Part shown: piece by piece, positions 7,844-16,903 of the stretch
Position numbering within the stretch: position 1 is the first letter of the stretch
Layout: each line of letters opens with the position of its first letter
NCBI RefSeq assembly: GCF_007677875.1
Contig: NZ_VEDO01000004.1
Span: 310,001 to 374,000, forward strand
DNA: 64,000 nt
Origin: Variovorax boronicumulans
GTDB taxonomy: Bacteria; Pseudomonadota; Gammaproteobacteria; Burkholderiales; Burkholderiaceae_C
Reading direction: 5' to 3'
Made by a program: the position numbers and the translations under genes
The notes under the pieces: generated by a model
Told to the model about the DNA's origin: nothing
The model's input: only the letters and a program-made list of their open reading frames with translations
Database searches by the model: none

Positions 7844-8559
7844 ACCTGCTGGAGCTCAAGGGTGTGCACACCCACATTGGCGCGTACCACATCCTGCACG
7901 GCGTGGACCTCGTGGTGCCGCAGGGACAGGTGACGATGCTGCTGGGCCGCAACGGCGCCGGCAAGTCGACCACGCTGCGCACGGTCATGGGCCTGTGGCA
8001 TGCGTCGCAGGGCCGCGTGGTGCTGGCAGGGCAGGACATCACGGCCGCCGCCACACCGCACATCGCCGCGCTGGGCGTCGCCTACGTGCCCGAGAACATG
8101 GGCATCTTCGCCGACCTCACGGTCAGGGAGAACATGCTGCTGGCCGCGCGCGCGGCCAGGCGCGCCGAGCAGATGGACGCAGGCCGGCTGCAATGGATCT
8201 TCAAGATGTTCCCGGCCGTCGAGAAGTTCTGGAACCACCCGGCCGGCAAGCTCTCGGGCGGGCAGAAGCAGATGCTGGTCGTGGCCCGTGCCATCGTCGA
8301 GCCGCGCCAGTTGCTGATCGTGGACGAGCCCAGCAAGGGCCTGGCGCCAGCCATCATCGACAACATGATCGACGCCTTCGCCGAACTCAAGGCCCAGGGC
8401 GTGACCATCCTGCTGGTCGAGCAGAACCTGAACTTTGCGCGCCGCCTGGGCGACAGCGTGGCCGTGATGGACAACGGTCGCGTCGTGCACGCCGGCGCCA
8501 TGGAGGCGTTCTCGGCGGACGCCGCGTTGCAGCAGTCGCTGCTGGGGTTGGCGCTATGA
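7840..8559 (+). CDS. ABC transporter ATP-binding protein, LivF type
   Basis: 239 residues; its ATG overlaps the preceding TGA (ATGA). Walker A GRNGAGKST, signature KLSGGQKQM, Walker B LLIVDEPSKGLAP. The switch position reads VEQNLN, with the glutamine usual for LivF. The start codon is fixed by the overlap and by the conserved MNLLELKGVHTHIG beginning. Confidence 0.93.
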   Translation: MNLLELKGVHTHIGAYHILHGVDLVVPQGQVTMLLGRNGAGKSTTLRTVMGLWHASQGRVVLAGQDITAAATPHIAALGVAYVPENMGIFADLTVRENMLLAARAARRAEQMDAGRLQWIFKMFPAVEKFWNHPAGKLSGGQKQMLVVARAIVEPRQLLIVDEPSKGLAPAIIDNMIDAFAELKAQGVTILLVEQNLNFARRLGDSVAVMDNGRVVHAGAMEAFSADAALQQSLLGLAL

Positions 8560-9530
8560 GCTTCGATTGGAAACCTCTGGCACTCGTGCCCGTGCTGGCG
8601 CTGCTGGCCTTGCCTTTGGTCGGTTCTCCCTCGACCTGGCTCACGCTCACGGTGGCCGGCCTGGCGATGGGCATGATCGTCTTCATCATCGCCTCGGGCC
8701 TCACGCTGGTGTTCGGCCTCATGGACGTACTGAATTTCGGCCACGGCCTGTTCATTGCGTTGGGTGCCTTCGTCGCGAGCAGCGTGCTGGGCCTGATGGC
8801 CGACTGGACCGGCTCGCAGGAACTGTGGCGCAACCTCGTCGCCGTGTTCCCGGCCATGCTGGTGGCCATGGCCGTGGCGGCCGCCGTGGGCCTGGCCTTC
8901 GAGCGCTTCATCGTGCGGCCGGTCTACGGCCAGCACCTCAAGCAGATCCTGATCACGATGGGCGGCATGATCATCGGCGAGGAGTTCATCAAGATGGTCT
9001 GGGGCCCGGCGCAGCTGCCGCTGCCCTTGCCCGAGGCGCTGCGTGGCTCGCTGTTCATCGGCGAGGCGGCGATCAGCCGCTACCGGCTGCTGGCCGTGGC
9101 CGTGGGGCTGGTGGTGTTCGTGGCGCTGGCCTGGCTGCTCTCGCGCACCAAGATCGGCCTGTTGATCCGCGCCGGCGTGCAGGACCGCGAGATGGTCGAG
9201 TCGCTGGGCTACCGCATCGGCCGGCTGTTCGTCGGCGTGTTCGTGGCCGGCAGCGCGCTGGCCGGCCTGGGCGGCGTGATGTGGGGCCTGTTCCAGCAGA
9301 ACCTGATCCCGCAGATGGGCGCACAGGTCAACGTGCTGATCTTCATCGTCATCATCATCGGCGGCCTGGGCTCCACGCTGGGCGCGCTGATCGGCGCGCT
9401 GCTGGTGGGGCTGCTGGTCAACTACGTGGGCTTCGTGCTGCCGGTGGCCACGCAGTTCGCGAGCATCGCGCTGATGGTGACGGTGCTGATGTGGCGGCCG
9501 CAGGGCGTGTATCCGGTGGTGAAGGTATGA
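8556..9530 (+). CDS. ABC transporter permease, LivH type
   Basis: 324 residues, about eight hydrophobic segments, including the family stretch TLVFGLMDVLNFGHGLFIALGA and the C-terminal IIGGLGSTLGALIGALLVGL. The ATG overlaps the LivF stop. Inner-membrane channel half of the importer. Confidence 0.93.
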   Translation: MSFDWKPLALVPVLALLALPLVGSPSTWLTLTVAGLAMGMIVFIIASGLTLVFGLMDVLNFGHGLFIALGAFVASSVLGLMADWTGSQELWRNLVAVFPAMLVAMAVAAAVGLAFERFIVRPVYGQHLKQILITMGGMIIGEEFIKMVWGPAQLPLPLPEALRGSLFIGEAAISRYRLLAVAVGLVVFVALAWLLSRTKIGLLIRAGVQDREMVESLGYRIGRLFVGVFVAGSALAGLGGVMWGLFQQNLIPQMGAQVNVLIFIVIIIGGLGSTLGALIGALLVGLLVNYVGFVLPVATQFASIALMVTVLMWRPQGVYPVVKV

Positions 9531-10594
9531 ACAGACTGCTTTCCCACGACCTGCCGCGCAGCCGATGGCTGGCTGCCATCCTCGTGGCGCTGCTGCTGGG
9601 CCTGGCCTTTGCGCCGTTTCTGTTCCCCGGCGTGAAGGCGCTCAACGTCGCGGCCAAGGTGCTGGTGTTCGTGGTGCTGGTCGCGAGCTTCGACCTGCTG
9701 CTGGGCTACACCGGCATCGTGAGCTTTGCCCACACCATGTTCTTCGGCATCGGGGCCTATGGCGTGGCGATCGCGTCCTCGCGCATGGGCGCGGGCTGGG
9801 ACGCGCTGGCGGTGGGCGTGGGCGCGGCGCTGGCGCTGTCCTTCGTGCTGTCGCTGGCCATCGGCCTGTTCTCGCTGCGCGTGCGCGCGATCTTCTTCGC
9901 GATGATCACGCTGGCCGTGGCCTCGGCCTTCCAGACGCTGGCCTCGCAACTCTCTGCCTTCACGGGCGGCGAGGACGGGCTGACCTTCAAGATGCCCGAG
10001 CTGATCTCGCCGAGCTTCGAGTTCGCCGAGGAGCCGTTCCTGGGCGCTTCGCTCGATGGCCGGCTGCTGTGCTACTACGGGCTGTTCGTGCTGGCCGTGG
10101 GCCTCGTGCTGGCGCTGCTGCGCATCGTCAATTCACCGTTCGGCCGCGTGCTGCAGGCCATCCGCGAGAACGAGTTCCGCGCCGAGGCCATCGGCTACCG
10201 CGTGGTGGTGTACCGCACGACGGCGGCCGTGCTGTCGGCGCTGTTCGCCACGCTGGCCGGGGCCATGCTGGCGATCTGGCTGCGCTACAACGGGCCGGAC
10301 ACCTCGCTCTCGTTCGAGATCATGGTCGACATCCTGCTCATCGTCGTGATCGGCGGCATGGGCACGGTCTATGGCGCGGCCATTGGCGCTACCTTGTTCG
10401 TGGTGGCGCAGAGCTACCTGCAGGACCTGCTGCGTCTGGCCAACGAGGCCGTGGCCGGCGTGCCCTGGCTCGCGGCCGTGTTCACGCCGGACCGCTGGCT
10501 GCTCTGGCTGGGCCTGTTGTTCGTGCTCTCGGTCTACCACTTTCCCACCGGCATCGTCGGGCGCCTGCGCGCGCGCGCGCTGGCACGGCGCTGA
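9527..10594 (+). CDS. ABC transporter permease, LivM type
   Basis: 355 residues, multiple membrane segments, with LivM hallmarks LLGYTGIVSFAHTMFFGIGAY, the RENEFRAEAIGYRV coupling loop and VVIGGMGTVYGAAIGA. The ATG overlaps the LivH stop. Second channel half of the importer. Confidence 0.93.
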   Translation: MNRLLSHDLPRSRWLAAILVALLLGLAFAPFLFPGVKALNVAAKVLVFVVLVASFDLLLGYTGIVSFAHTMFFGIGAYGVAIASSRMGAGWDALAVGVGAALALSFVLSLAIGLFSLRVRAIFFAMITLAVASAFQTLASQLSAFTGGEDGLTFKMPELISPSFEFAEEPFLGASLDGRLLCYYGLFVLAVGLVLALLRIVNSPFGRVLQAIRENEFRAEAIGYRVVVYRTTAAVLSALFATLAGAMLAIWLRYNGPDTSLSFEIMVDILLIVVIGGMGTVYGAAIGATLFVVAQSYLQDLLRLANEAVAGVPWLAAVFTPDRWLLWLGLLFVLSVYHFPTGIVGRLRARALARR

Positions 10595-10620
10595 ATTTGT
10601 TCAACCAGAGGAGACAGACC

Positions 10621-12744
10621 ATGCGATGCGAGAACCTGCGGCCGATGCCGCTCTGTGCCGTGGCCGTCGCGGCGGCGACCCTGTTGGCGGCCTGTGGCGG
10701 CGACGACGGCCCGAAGGCCAATGTCAAGCTTGACTTCGTCGGCACGGTGACCATGCTGGAGTACGACGGTGGCCAGGACGACCTGCTGACGGCCGGCCTG
10801 GGCAAGACCGGTCTGGCGGGCGCCGCGCCCGGCTATGCCAATGCCGCTGCACCGCGGGCGGACGAGCTGCGCCGCAACGCCATCTACAACAACTACCGCG
10901 CGCTGCTGGACATGACGGCCGCGGGCGGCTACGGCCTGCTGTACGGCCCCAACGTGGCGCTGGACGGCAGCGCCTCGCTGGGCGAGGGCAAGGTGGCCGG
11001 CGGCGAGTACATCGCCTACAGCGACGACGGCACGGGCCGGCGCAACGTGACGCTGATGGTGCAGGTGCCGAACAGCTTCGATGCGAAGCAGCCCTGCATC
11101 GTGACCGCCACCTCCTCGGGCTCGCGCGGCGTCTACGGCGCGATCTCGGCCGGCGAATGGGCGCTCAAGCGCGGCTGCGCCGTGGCCTACACCGACAAGG
11201 GCACGGGCGCCGCCCCGCACGATCTGCAGAACGACACGGTGCCGCTGATCGACGGCACGCGCGCGGCCTCGAGCGTGGCCGGGACCGCGGCCGCCTTCCG
11301 AGCGGCACTGACGGACAGTGAGCGCGCGGCCTTCAACACGGCCACGCCCAACCGCTTCGCGTTCAAGCATGCGCATTCGCAGCAGAACCCCGAGAAGGAC
11401 TGGGGCCGCTTCACGCTGCAGGCCGTGCAGTTCGCGTTCTACGTGCTCAACGAGCGGCTTGGCGAGCGCGCGGCCGACGGCACGCGGCGGCAGACCTTCA
11501 CGCGCGACAACACGCTGGTGATCGCGTCCAGCATCTCCAACGGCGGCGGCGCAGCGCTGGCCGCGGCCGAGCTCGACGACGCGGGCTGGATCGACGCCGT
11601 GGCGGTGTCGGAGCCTGCCGTCGAGTTGCCGGCCGACCCGGGCGTGAGCATCCGGCGCGGCAGCGCGGCCGTGCCGGTCAGCGCGAAGACGCTGGTGGAC
11701 TTCACGACCTATGCCCATGTCTTCCAGTCCTGCGCCGCGCTGGCACCCAGCCTGGCCGGGGCACCCTACCAGTCCGCGTACGCGACGGCGTTCGCGGCCG
11801 TGGCACCGACACGCTGCGCCTCGCTCAAGGCCAAGGGTCTGCTGACGGGCGCGAGCACCGCGGCCCAGGCCGATGAAGCGCTGGCCAAGCTGCGCGCCTA
11901 CGGCTGGGAGGCCGAGGCGCAGGTGCTGCATCCTTCGCTGGCGGCCTTCGAGGTGGCGCCGGCCGTGGCGGTGACCTTCGCCAACGGACTGGCGCGCGCC
12001 GGCGTGCAGGACCGCTTGTGCGGCTATGGCTATGGCGCCACGAGCGCGCTGGGTGTGCCGCAGGGGCTGGACGCCACGTTGCTGGCCAGCATGTTCGCCA
12101 CCGGCAACGGCGTGCCGCCGACCAGTGGCGTGCAACTCATCAACGAGAACAACCCGGGCGGTGCCGCGCGTGACCTGCTCTCGCGTTCGCCCTCGACCAA
12201 TGCCTTCGACATGAACCTGGACGGCGCCCTGTGCCTGCGCAACCTGGTCGAGGGCAACGACGCCTGGGCCCAGCGCCTGAAGACCGGCGTGGACGAAACC
12301 CGGCGCAACGGCAACCTGCGCGGCAAGCCCGCTGTGATCGTGCATGGCCGAGACGATGCGCTGCTGCCCGTGTCGCACACCTCGCGGCCCTATGTGGCGC
12401 TGAACCGAAAGGTCGAGGGCGCGTCCAGCAGGCTCAGCTACATCGAAGTCACCAACGCCCAGCACTTCGACAGCTTCATCGGCCTGCCGAGCGTGCTGCC
12501 CGGCTACGACAGCCGCTACATCCCGCTGCACGTCTACCTGAACCGCGCGCTGGACGCGGTCTGGGCGAACCTCAAGAACGGCGCCGCGCTGCCGCCCAGC
12601 CAGGTGGTGCGCACCGTGCCGCGCGGCGGCACGCCGGGCGCGGCGCCGGCCATCTCGGCGGCCAACGTGCCGGGCATCGCTGCCACGCCAGCCGCGGCCG
12701 ACCGCATCGACTACGCCGCCGGCGTGCTGACCATTCCCGACTGA
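10621..12744 (+). CDS. Lipoprotein 3-hydroxybutyrate oligomer hydrolase
   Basis: 707 residues. A lipoprotein signal (CAVAVAAATLLAAC, cysteine near residue 21) places it in the periplasm or outer membrane. The rest matches the D-3-hydroxybutyrate-oligomer hydrolase family in length and in the nucleophile region ASSISNGGG (serine near residue 306); HGRDDALLPVSHTS near the C-terminus resembles the acid/histidine part of an alpha/beta hydrolase. The family hydrolyses 3-hydroxybutyrate dimers and oligomers released from PHB. It begins 26 bases after the permease with an AGAGGAG site, so it belongs to the transporter operon. This suggests that the transporter takes up the monomer or short oligomers (inference). 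Confidence 0.85.
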   Translation: MRCENLRPMPLCAVAVAAATLLAACGGDDGPKANVKLDFVGTVTMLEYDGGQDDLLTAGLGKTGLAGAAPGYANAAAPRADELRRNAIYNNYRALLDMTAAGGYGLLYGPNVALDGSASLGEGKVAGGEYIAYSDDGTGRRNVTLMVQVPNSFDAKQPCIVTATSSGSRGVYGAISAGEWALKRGCAVAYTDKGTGAAPHDLQNDTVPLIDGTRAASSVAGTAAAFRAALTDSERAAFNTATPNRFAFKHAHSQQNPEKDWGRFTLQAVQFAFYVLNERLGERAADGTRRQTFTRDNTLVIASSISNGGGAALAAAELDDAGWIDAVAVSEPAVELPADPGVSIRRGSAAVPVSAKTLVDFTTYAHVFQSCAALAPSLAGAPYQSAYATAFAAVAPTRCASLKAKGLLTGASTAAQADEALAKLRAYGWEAEAQVLHPSLAAFEVAPAVAVTFANGLARAGVQDRLCGYGYGATSALGVPQGLDATLLASMFATGNGVPPTSGVQLINENNPGGAARDLLSRSPSTNAFDMNLDGALCLRNLVEGNDAWAQRLKTGVDETRRNGNLRGKPAVIVHGRDDALLPVSHTSRPYVALNRKVEGASSRLSYIEVTNAQHFDSFIGLPSVLPGYDSRYIPLHVYLNRALDAVWANLKNGAALPPSQVVRTVPRGGTPGAAPAISAANVPGIAATPAAADRIDYAAGVLTIPD

Positions 12745-12751
12745 GCCTTCC

Positions 12752-13627
12752 ATGACCCCGAGTTCGCACTACGTCGCCTGCGCCGGCCGCGAGATCCACT
12801 ACACCGCCTGGGGCCCTGCCGACGCCCCGGTGGTGGTCGCCTGGCATGGCCTGGCGCGCACCGGGCGCGACATGGACGAACTGGCCATGCACTTGGCCGA
12901 CCGCTACCGCGTGGTCTGCCCCGACACCATCGGCCGGGGCCTCAGCCAATGGAGCCCGGCGCCGCGCGAGGAATACTGCATCGCGTTCTACGTGCGGCTG
13001 GCTGAGGCACTGCTCGATGCGCTGGGCATCGCCAGCGCGCACTGGGTCGGCACCTCCATGGGCGGTGCCATCGGCATGGCCTGCGCCGGCGGCTTGCTGG
13101 CGCCGGGCATGCGCACGCGCATCCGCAGCCTGGTGCTCAACGACAACGCACCGCAGCTGGCCGATGCCGCGATCGCGCGCATCCGCGCCTATGCGGGGCA
13201 GCCGCCGGCATTCGCCAGCGTGACGGAGCTCGAGGCCTTCTTCCGCCAGGCCTATGCGCCCTACGGCTGGCTCAGCGATGCGCAGTGGCGCCGGCTGACC
13301 GAAACCTCCACGCGGCGCCTGCCCGACGGCCGCGTGACGCCGCACTACGACCCGGCCATGGTCGGGCAGTTCGTGGACCACCCCGACGACTATCTGCTGT
13401 GGGACGCCTACGACGCCGTCGCGGCGCCCGTGCTGTGCCTGCGCGGCGCGCAGTCGGACCTCGTGCTGCCCGGGACGGTCGACGCCATGCGCCGCCGCGG
13501 GCCGGGCGCGGCCGGGCGCCTGCAGGTGATCGAGGTGCCCGATTGCGGGCATGCGCCGGCGCTCAACGTGCCTTCGCAGCTCGATCCCGTGCGCGCCTTC
13601 ATCGACGCGGCGCAGGCTGCTGCCTGA
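12752..13627 (+). CDS. Alpha/beta hydrolase
   Basis: 291 residues, seven bases after the oligomer hydrolase. AWHGLARTG is the oxyanion-loop region, S102 in VGTSMGGAIG the likely nucleophile, and DCGHAPALN carries the late histidine. A cytoplasmic serine esterase or lipase-like hydrolase with no signal peptide. Its place at the end of the operon suggests it works on imported ester products. The substrate cannot be told from sequence. Confidence 0.85.
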   Translation: MTPSSHYVACAGREIHYTAWGPADAPVVVAWHGLARTGRDMDELAMHLADRYRVVCPDTIGRGLSQWSPAPREEYCIAFYVRLAEALLDALGIASAHWVGTSMGGAIGMACAGGLLAPGMRTRIRSLVLNDNAPQLADAAIARIRAYAGQPPAFASVTELEAFFRQAYAPYGWLSDAQWRRLTETSTRRLPDGRVTPHYDPAMVGQFVDHPDDYLLWDAYDAVAAPVLCLRGAQSDLVLPGTVDAMRRRGPGAAGRLQVIEVPDCGHAPALNVPSQLDPVRAFIDAAQAAA

Positions 13628-13897
13628 ACAGGACCGGTCGTTTCAAGCGGCAGGCCTCTGGAAGGGTGTGGTCTGCGGTATGAGGCCCTTCCTTCTGAAG
13701 CGTGTCGCCAGCGCTCCCACTGTTGGCGGGCCTGTCTTGTGACCGGCGGGATGCCTAGCTGCAAAGTGGACCGGTTCGATGGAGGGGGACCGGTCGCGTA
13801 TTCTGCCTGGCGTTGCACCGAGGGGCGGCGGAGGCATGGCCACCGCGCGGTCTGTCCTCCGAGGGCGTCCTGCCTGGCTGCCGCGATCGCTCCGAAA
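13628..13897. other. Intergenic region between convergent genes
   Basis: Only short, compositionally poor open frames are present. I see no gene, tRNA or clear promoter here. Confidence 0.5.
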
Positions 13898-13899
13898 CG

Positions 13900-13923
13900 A
13901 AAAAACCCGGCTGAGGCCGGGTT
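13900..13923 (-). terminator. Intrinsic terminator of the first PEP-CTERM gene
   Basis: Minus-strand AACCCGGC-CTCA-GCCGGGTT followed by a run of six T, about 20 bases past the stop codon. A textbook intrinsic terminator. Confidence 0.9.
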
Positions 13924-13943
13924 CGTCGGGGCTCGTGGGAAGC

Positions 13944-14732
13944 TCAGGCTTGCTTGCGGCGACGCATCGCCGCGAGGCCCAGCAGGCCGGCGCCGAGCAG
14001 GGCGACGGAGCCGGGCTCGGGCACTTCGACAGCACGGCTAGTGATCACCAGGTTGAAGTTCACATTGGTGGTCTTGAATTCTTCCGTCGTGAAACCGAAG
14101 CAGTTCGGGCCGACGCCGGCGGCTGCGCATACCTGCGGCGTCAGCGCGGTCAGCGAGGGTGCGGCGAAGAAGCTCACGAAGTATTGGAAGCCGTCGTACA
14201 CGAACGACTCGTTCAGCGAGCCAGAGATCACGAAAATGTCATCGCACGCCACAGCGCTGACAGCTGCGCAGGTGCCTGCCACGTTGGGCGTCTCGGCGAA
14301 ATTGATGGAGTAGTTCGCCGTGAAGGCGCCGAAGGGCAGGCCAGAACCGGTGGGGCGCAGCTGCAGTTGTGCGTCGATCTGCGTGGTGCGGAGCGACACG
14401 CTGTTGGAGCCCAGGTTGCCGTTGTTCACGTGCGTGTAGGTATTGGCCATCTTCGACGCACCATCGGTCACCAGAACACCCGAACTGGGGGTGTTGGAGA
14501 TCTGCAGCGCACTGCGGTTCGAGCCCACCGTGCCACCGGTCACGCCCCAGCTGATTTCAAGCGGGCCAGCGACGCCATTACTGGTCGAGCGACCCGAGGT
14601 GAACGTCGTCATGGCGGCGTCGAATGCGCTGTCGACAACGTAGTCCCACTGCGCCACGGGCGCGGCGTGGGCCGAGAACACTGCCGCGCAAGTGAGGGCG
14701 GCAAGGCTGAGTTTGGCGAGCGTGGTGGACAT
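13944..14732 (-). CDS. PEP-CTERM protein of the THxN type, chromosomal copy
   Basis: 262 residues. Signal peptide to about ...AVFSAHA (residue 23), then a secreted domain with the THVN stretch of the THxN-type family, paired cysteines (GTCAAV/VACDD) and CAAAGVGPNCFGF. The C-terminus has the sorting signal VEVPEPGSVALLGAGLLGLA followed by MRRRKQA. An exosortase would cleave and anchor or export it; none is in this window. Such proteins are tied to biofilm or floc exopolysaccharide in related bacteria. A second copy at 35556-36344 differs at about 21 of 262 positions by eye. It lies 470 bases outside the island border. Confidence 0.92.
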   Translation of the reverse strand: MSTTLAKLSLAALTCAAVFSAHAAPVAQWDYVVDSAFDAAMTTFTSGRSTSNGVAGPLEISWGVTGGTVGSNRSALQISNTPSSGVLVTDGASKMANTYTHVNNGNLGSNSVSLRTTQIDAQLQLRPTGSGLPFGAFTANYSINFAETPNVAGTCAAVSAVACDDIFVISGSLNESFVYDGFQYFVSFFAAPSLTALTPQVCAAAGVGPNCFGFTTEEFKTTNVNFNLVITSRAVEVPEPGSVALLGAGLLGLAAMRRRKQA

Positions 14733-14770
14733 GGTGATCTTTCAATGTAATCGTTGATAGAGACCACTAA

Positions 14771-14785
14771 GCAGTAACTAGGCCA
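14771..14785 (-). promoter_or_regulatory. Sigma-54-like promoter of the first PEP-CTERM gene
   Basis: Minus-strand TGGCCTAGTTACTGC keeps the invariant GG-N10-GC of sigma-54 promoters. The predicted start is near 14759, 27 bases before the ATG. The element is shared with the second copy (TGGCCCAAATACTGC), supporting function. PEP-CTERM genes in other Proteobacteria are known to depend on RpoN with PrsK/PrsR. Confidence 0.5.
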
Positions 14786-15161
14786 TCCAATATTTATCTA
14801 ATAGAATCAATAACATGGAATAAATTGCACAAAAATTCTTACGTGTTTTGCAAAAGCGGCCGACACCTCACACATCCGGGTCGGCCTCTTAGGCCTCTTG
14901 TTGTGCTCCCAGCGCTGGACGAATTCGAGCGTACGACGCACGCGCATCACGGGACGGGGACGGTCTGGCGCGTGTGCAGCGTGCGCCCCCATCCACCGTC
15001 CCCATGTCCCATATCGGCTGGTTCAGGACCTCGCTCTGCGCCGCGGGACGGTCACCATCTACTGCCCGGCCGCGCAGAGAAGCTGGAGGGCAGGGCCGCT
15101 AGACGTGCACTTCGAGCAGCACGCGGGAAGCGTGGCGCAGGTATTGCCGCCAGAAACGACA
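14786..15161. other. Intergenic region left of the island
   Basis: AT-rich upstream flank of the PEP-CTERM gene followed by GC-rich sequence. Short frames are present, but none with a ribosome site or recognisable product. Nothing else is seen. Confidence 0.4.
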
Positions 15162-15193
15162 AAAGGGTCAGCCCTTGGGAAGGCTGACCCTTT
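15162..15193 (-). terminator. Stranded terminator of the tRNA-Thr gene
   Basis: 12-bp perfect stem AAAGGGTCAGCC/GGCTGACCCTTT with an 8-base loop. On the minus strand it is followed by a short T-rich run. It sits directly beyond the 3' tRNA copy. The natural reading is that it was the terminator of tRNA-Thr before the island separated the two by 33.8 kb. Confidence 0.65.
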
Positions 15194-15199
15194 GATTTC

Positions 15200-15250
15200 T
15201 TGGTGCCGGAGAAAGGAATCGAACCCTCGACCTTCTCATTACGAATGAGC
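15200..15250. repeat. Left attachment site: 51-bp copy of the tRNA-Thr 3' end
   Basis: Identical to 49005-49055, which is the 3' two-thirds of tRNA-Thr(CGT) from the anticodon arm to CCA. After the shared bases the sequences diverge at once (GAGG here, TGCTC in the intact tRNA). This is the expected footprint of tyrosine-integrase insertion into a tRNA gene. Confidence 0.93.
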
Positions 15251-15389
15251 GAGGACCTAAGATTTCCTAATGTTCGCAAACGTTGTCAGGTGTTGATAGA
15301 ATCTAGGAAAATCAATGGCTTGAGTGTGGGTTGCCTGTTTTTTGTGCAGCTGCAGCGTTGATTTGAATTCGTCAAAATTGGCCGTTCCT

Positions 15390-15409
15390 GTCGGTACAAC
15401 GTCGGTACA
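15390..15409 (+). repeat. Left integrase arm-type repeat pair
   Basis: Two copies of GTCGGTACA at 15390-15398 and 15401-15409, 11 bases apart, between the attachment site and the integrase gene. The same pair, same spacing and orientation, recurs at 48919-48938 near the other end. Arm sites for lambda-type integrases are short direct repeats of this kind. Their position just before the int gene would also permit autoregulation. Confidence 0.6.
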
Positions 15410-15426
15410 GCCCATCAGGAGCCTCC

Positions 15427-16809
15427 ATGGCGCGTCCACGGGCCGCATCGTCAGTTGATCTCACGCGTCCACAGAGCCTGACCGTAGGGCTGATCGAACG
15501 ACTGGTGTGCCCACCGGATCGCCATCACGCTCTCCTGCGCGACGGTGGTGGCGTTGATTCAGTTGCCGGCCTCAAGGTCCGCGTCACGGCGACCGGTGCC
15601 AAGTCGTTCGTCTATGAGGCTCGCATTGCAGGCAAGGCATTCAGTCGCACACTGGGGCAGTTTCCCGTGATGTCGATCAAGGACGCGCGCAGTGCGGCCA
15701 GAGCATTGGCAAACACAGTGAAGTCTGAGCGGGTTGACCCGCGGGAGGTCGAGCGCGAGGAGGCGGAAGTGCAGGGCAGGGCGGCTGCGGAGAAGGCTGC
15801 GCAAGAGGCTGCGCAAGCCGCACATGCAAAAGCACAAGCCGTCACTGTCGGAGACGCGTGGCCGATCTACTTGGAGAACGGAAAGGGCAAGCGGGCCAAG
15901 GTATGGAAGCCGCGCTATCTCGCGGATCTGAAAGCGATGGCCGCCGCGGGGGGTGTTGCGAAGAAGCGCGGCACTGGACTTACGAGACCAGGACCACTGC
16001 ATCCACTGATGTCCTGGACGTTGGCGTCCATCCATGAGGACCGGCTTGCGGCGTGGCACCGGGCCGAGGCCGAAGCAGGACCACACCAAGCTGCGCGCGC
16101 GCTGATGATGTTCCGCGGCTTTCTGCGCTGGTGCAGCACGCGTCCGGAGTACCGCGACTTGGTGGACCGTGGCGCGGCTGCTGCACCGGCAGTTGTCGAA
16201 AACCTTCCGACGGGGCGGCGGCGCACCGATGCTCTGGAGTCAGCGCAAGTGGCGCCTTGGTGGGACGCTGTCACCAGCCTGCCGAACAACACCGCGTCGG
16301 TCTACCTCCGGGCACTGCTGCTGACCGGCGCGCGGCGCGAAGAGCTGGCAGCCTTGACGTGGGATCGTGTGGACTTTCAATGGCGACGGCTGACCATCGC
16401 CGACAAGGTAGACGCCACGCGCGTGATCCCGCTGTCGCCATACCTTGCCCAACTACTGGCCACGCTTCCGCGTACCGAATCCTTTGTGTTCGCCAGCACC
16501 GGCAAGACTGGCCGCATTGCCGATGCGCGCGCGAGCCACGTCAAAGCCCTGGCAGTGGCGGGCATTGACCATCTGACCATCCACGGCCTGCGTCGGTCGT
16601 TCTCGCTGCTTGGCGAGGCTGCTGGGGCACCTGCTGGAGCACTTGCGCAGATCATGGGGCACAAGCCGTCCGCGGTGGCAGAGGGTTACCGACCGCGCAG
16701 TGTGGACGCGCTGCGACCCTACATCGCACGCGTAGAGGAACACGTGCTGACATTGGCTGGCGTCCAGTTTGTCGCAGACTTGGAGCCAGGCAAACTGCGC
16801 GCCGTCTAA
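15427..16809 (+). CDS. int: Tyrosine recombinase, P4-type island integrase
   Basis: 460 residues. N-terminal arm-binding domain (GLKVRVTATGAKSFVYEAR), a charged helical linker (about 105-140), core-binding region, and a catalytic domain with R303 (TGARREEL), H386-x2-R389 (HGLRRSF), H412 (MGHK) and the nucleophile Y421 (AEGYRPRS). All catalytic residues are present, so it should be active. It would carry out integration and excision at the tRNA-Thr site. It is transcribed away from the left border. Unusually, it lies at the end opposite the intact tRNA. Confidence 0.95.
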   Translation: MARPRAASSVDLTRPQSLTVGLIERLVCPPDRHHALLRDGGGVDSVAGLKVRVTATGAKSFVYEARIAGKAFSRTLGQFPVMSIKDARSAARALANTVKSERVDPREVEREEAEVQGRAAAEKAAQEAAQAAHAKAQAVTVGDAWPIYLENGKGKRAKVWKPRYLADLKAMAAAGGVAKKRGTGLTRPGPLHPLMSWTLASIHEDRLAAWHRAEAEAGPHQAARALMMFRGFLRWCSTRPEYRDLVDRGAAAAPAVVENLPTGRRRTDALESAQVAPWWDAVTSLPNNTASVYLRALLLTGARREELAALTWDRVDFQWRRLTIADKVDATRVIPLSPYLAQLLATLPRTESFVFASTGKTGRIADARASHVKALAVAGIDHLTIHGLRRSFSLLGEAAGAPAGALAQIMGHKPSAVAEGYRPRSVDALRPYIARVEEHVLTLAGVQFVADLEPGKLRAV

Positions 16810-16903
16810 CGTTTTCGCCCCAGCTAGGCCCGCGAACCGAAAAGCGGGTTTCCCTGCCCGCCTGCTGGGGCGTCATGTTCAGGGGCTGCACTGAGGGGGT
16901 GCA

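Noticed and set aside
9565-12744. A 1059-codon reading that would fuse livM-overlapping sequence to the oligomer hydrolase
   Set aside because: The first part is an out-of-frame reading of the LivM permease; the hydrolase has its own ribosome site and signal peptide at 10621.
10534-12753. 739-codon open frame opposite the 3-hydroxybutyrate oligomer hydrolase
   Set aside because: Antisense shadow with biased composition; the plus-strand gene has a lipoprotein signal and catalytic motifs.
15201-15250. tRNA-like sequence as a second tRNA gene
   Set aside because: It holds only the 3' two-thirds; acceptor 5' strand and D-arm are missing. It is the attachment-site copy.
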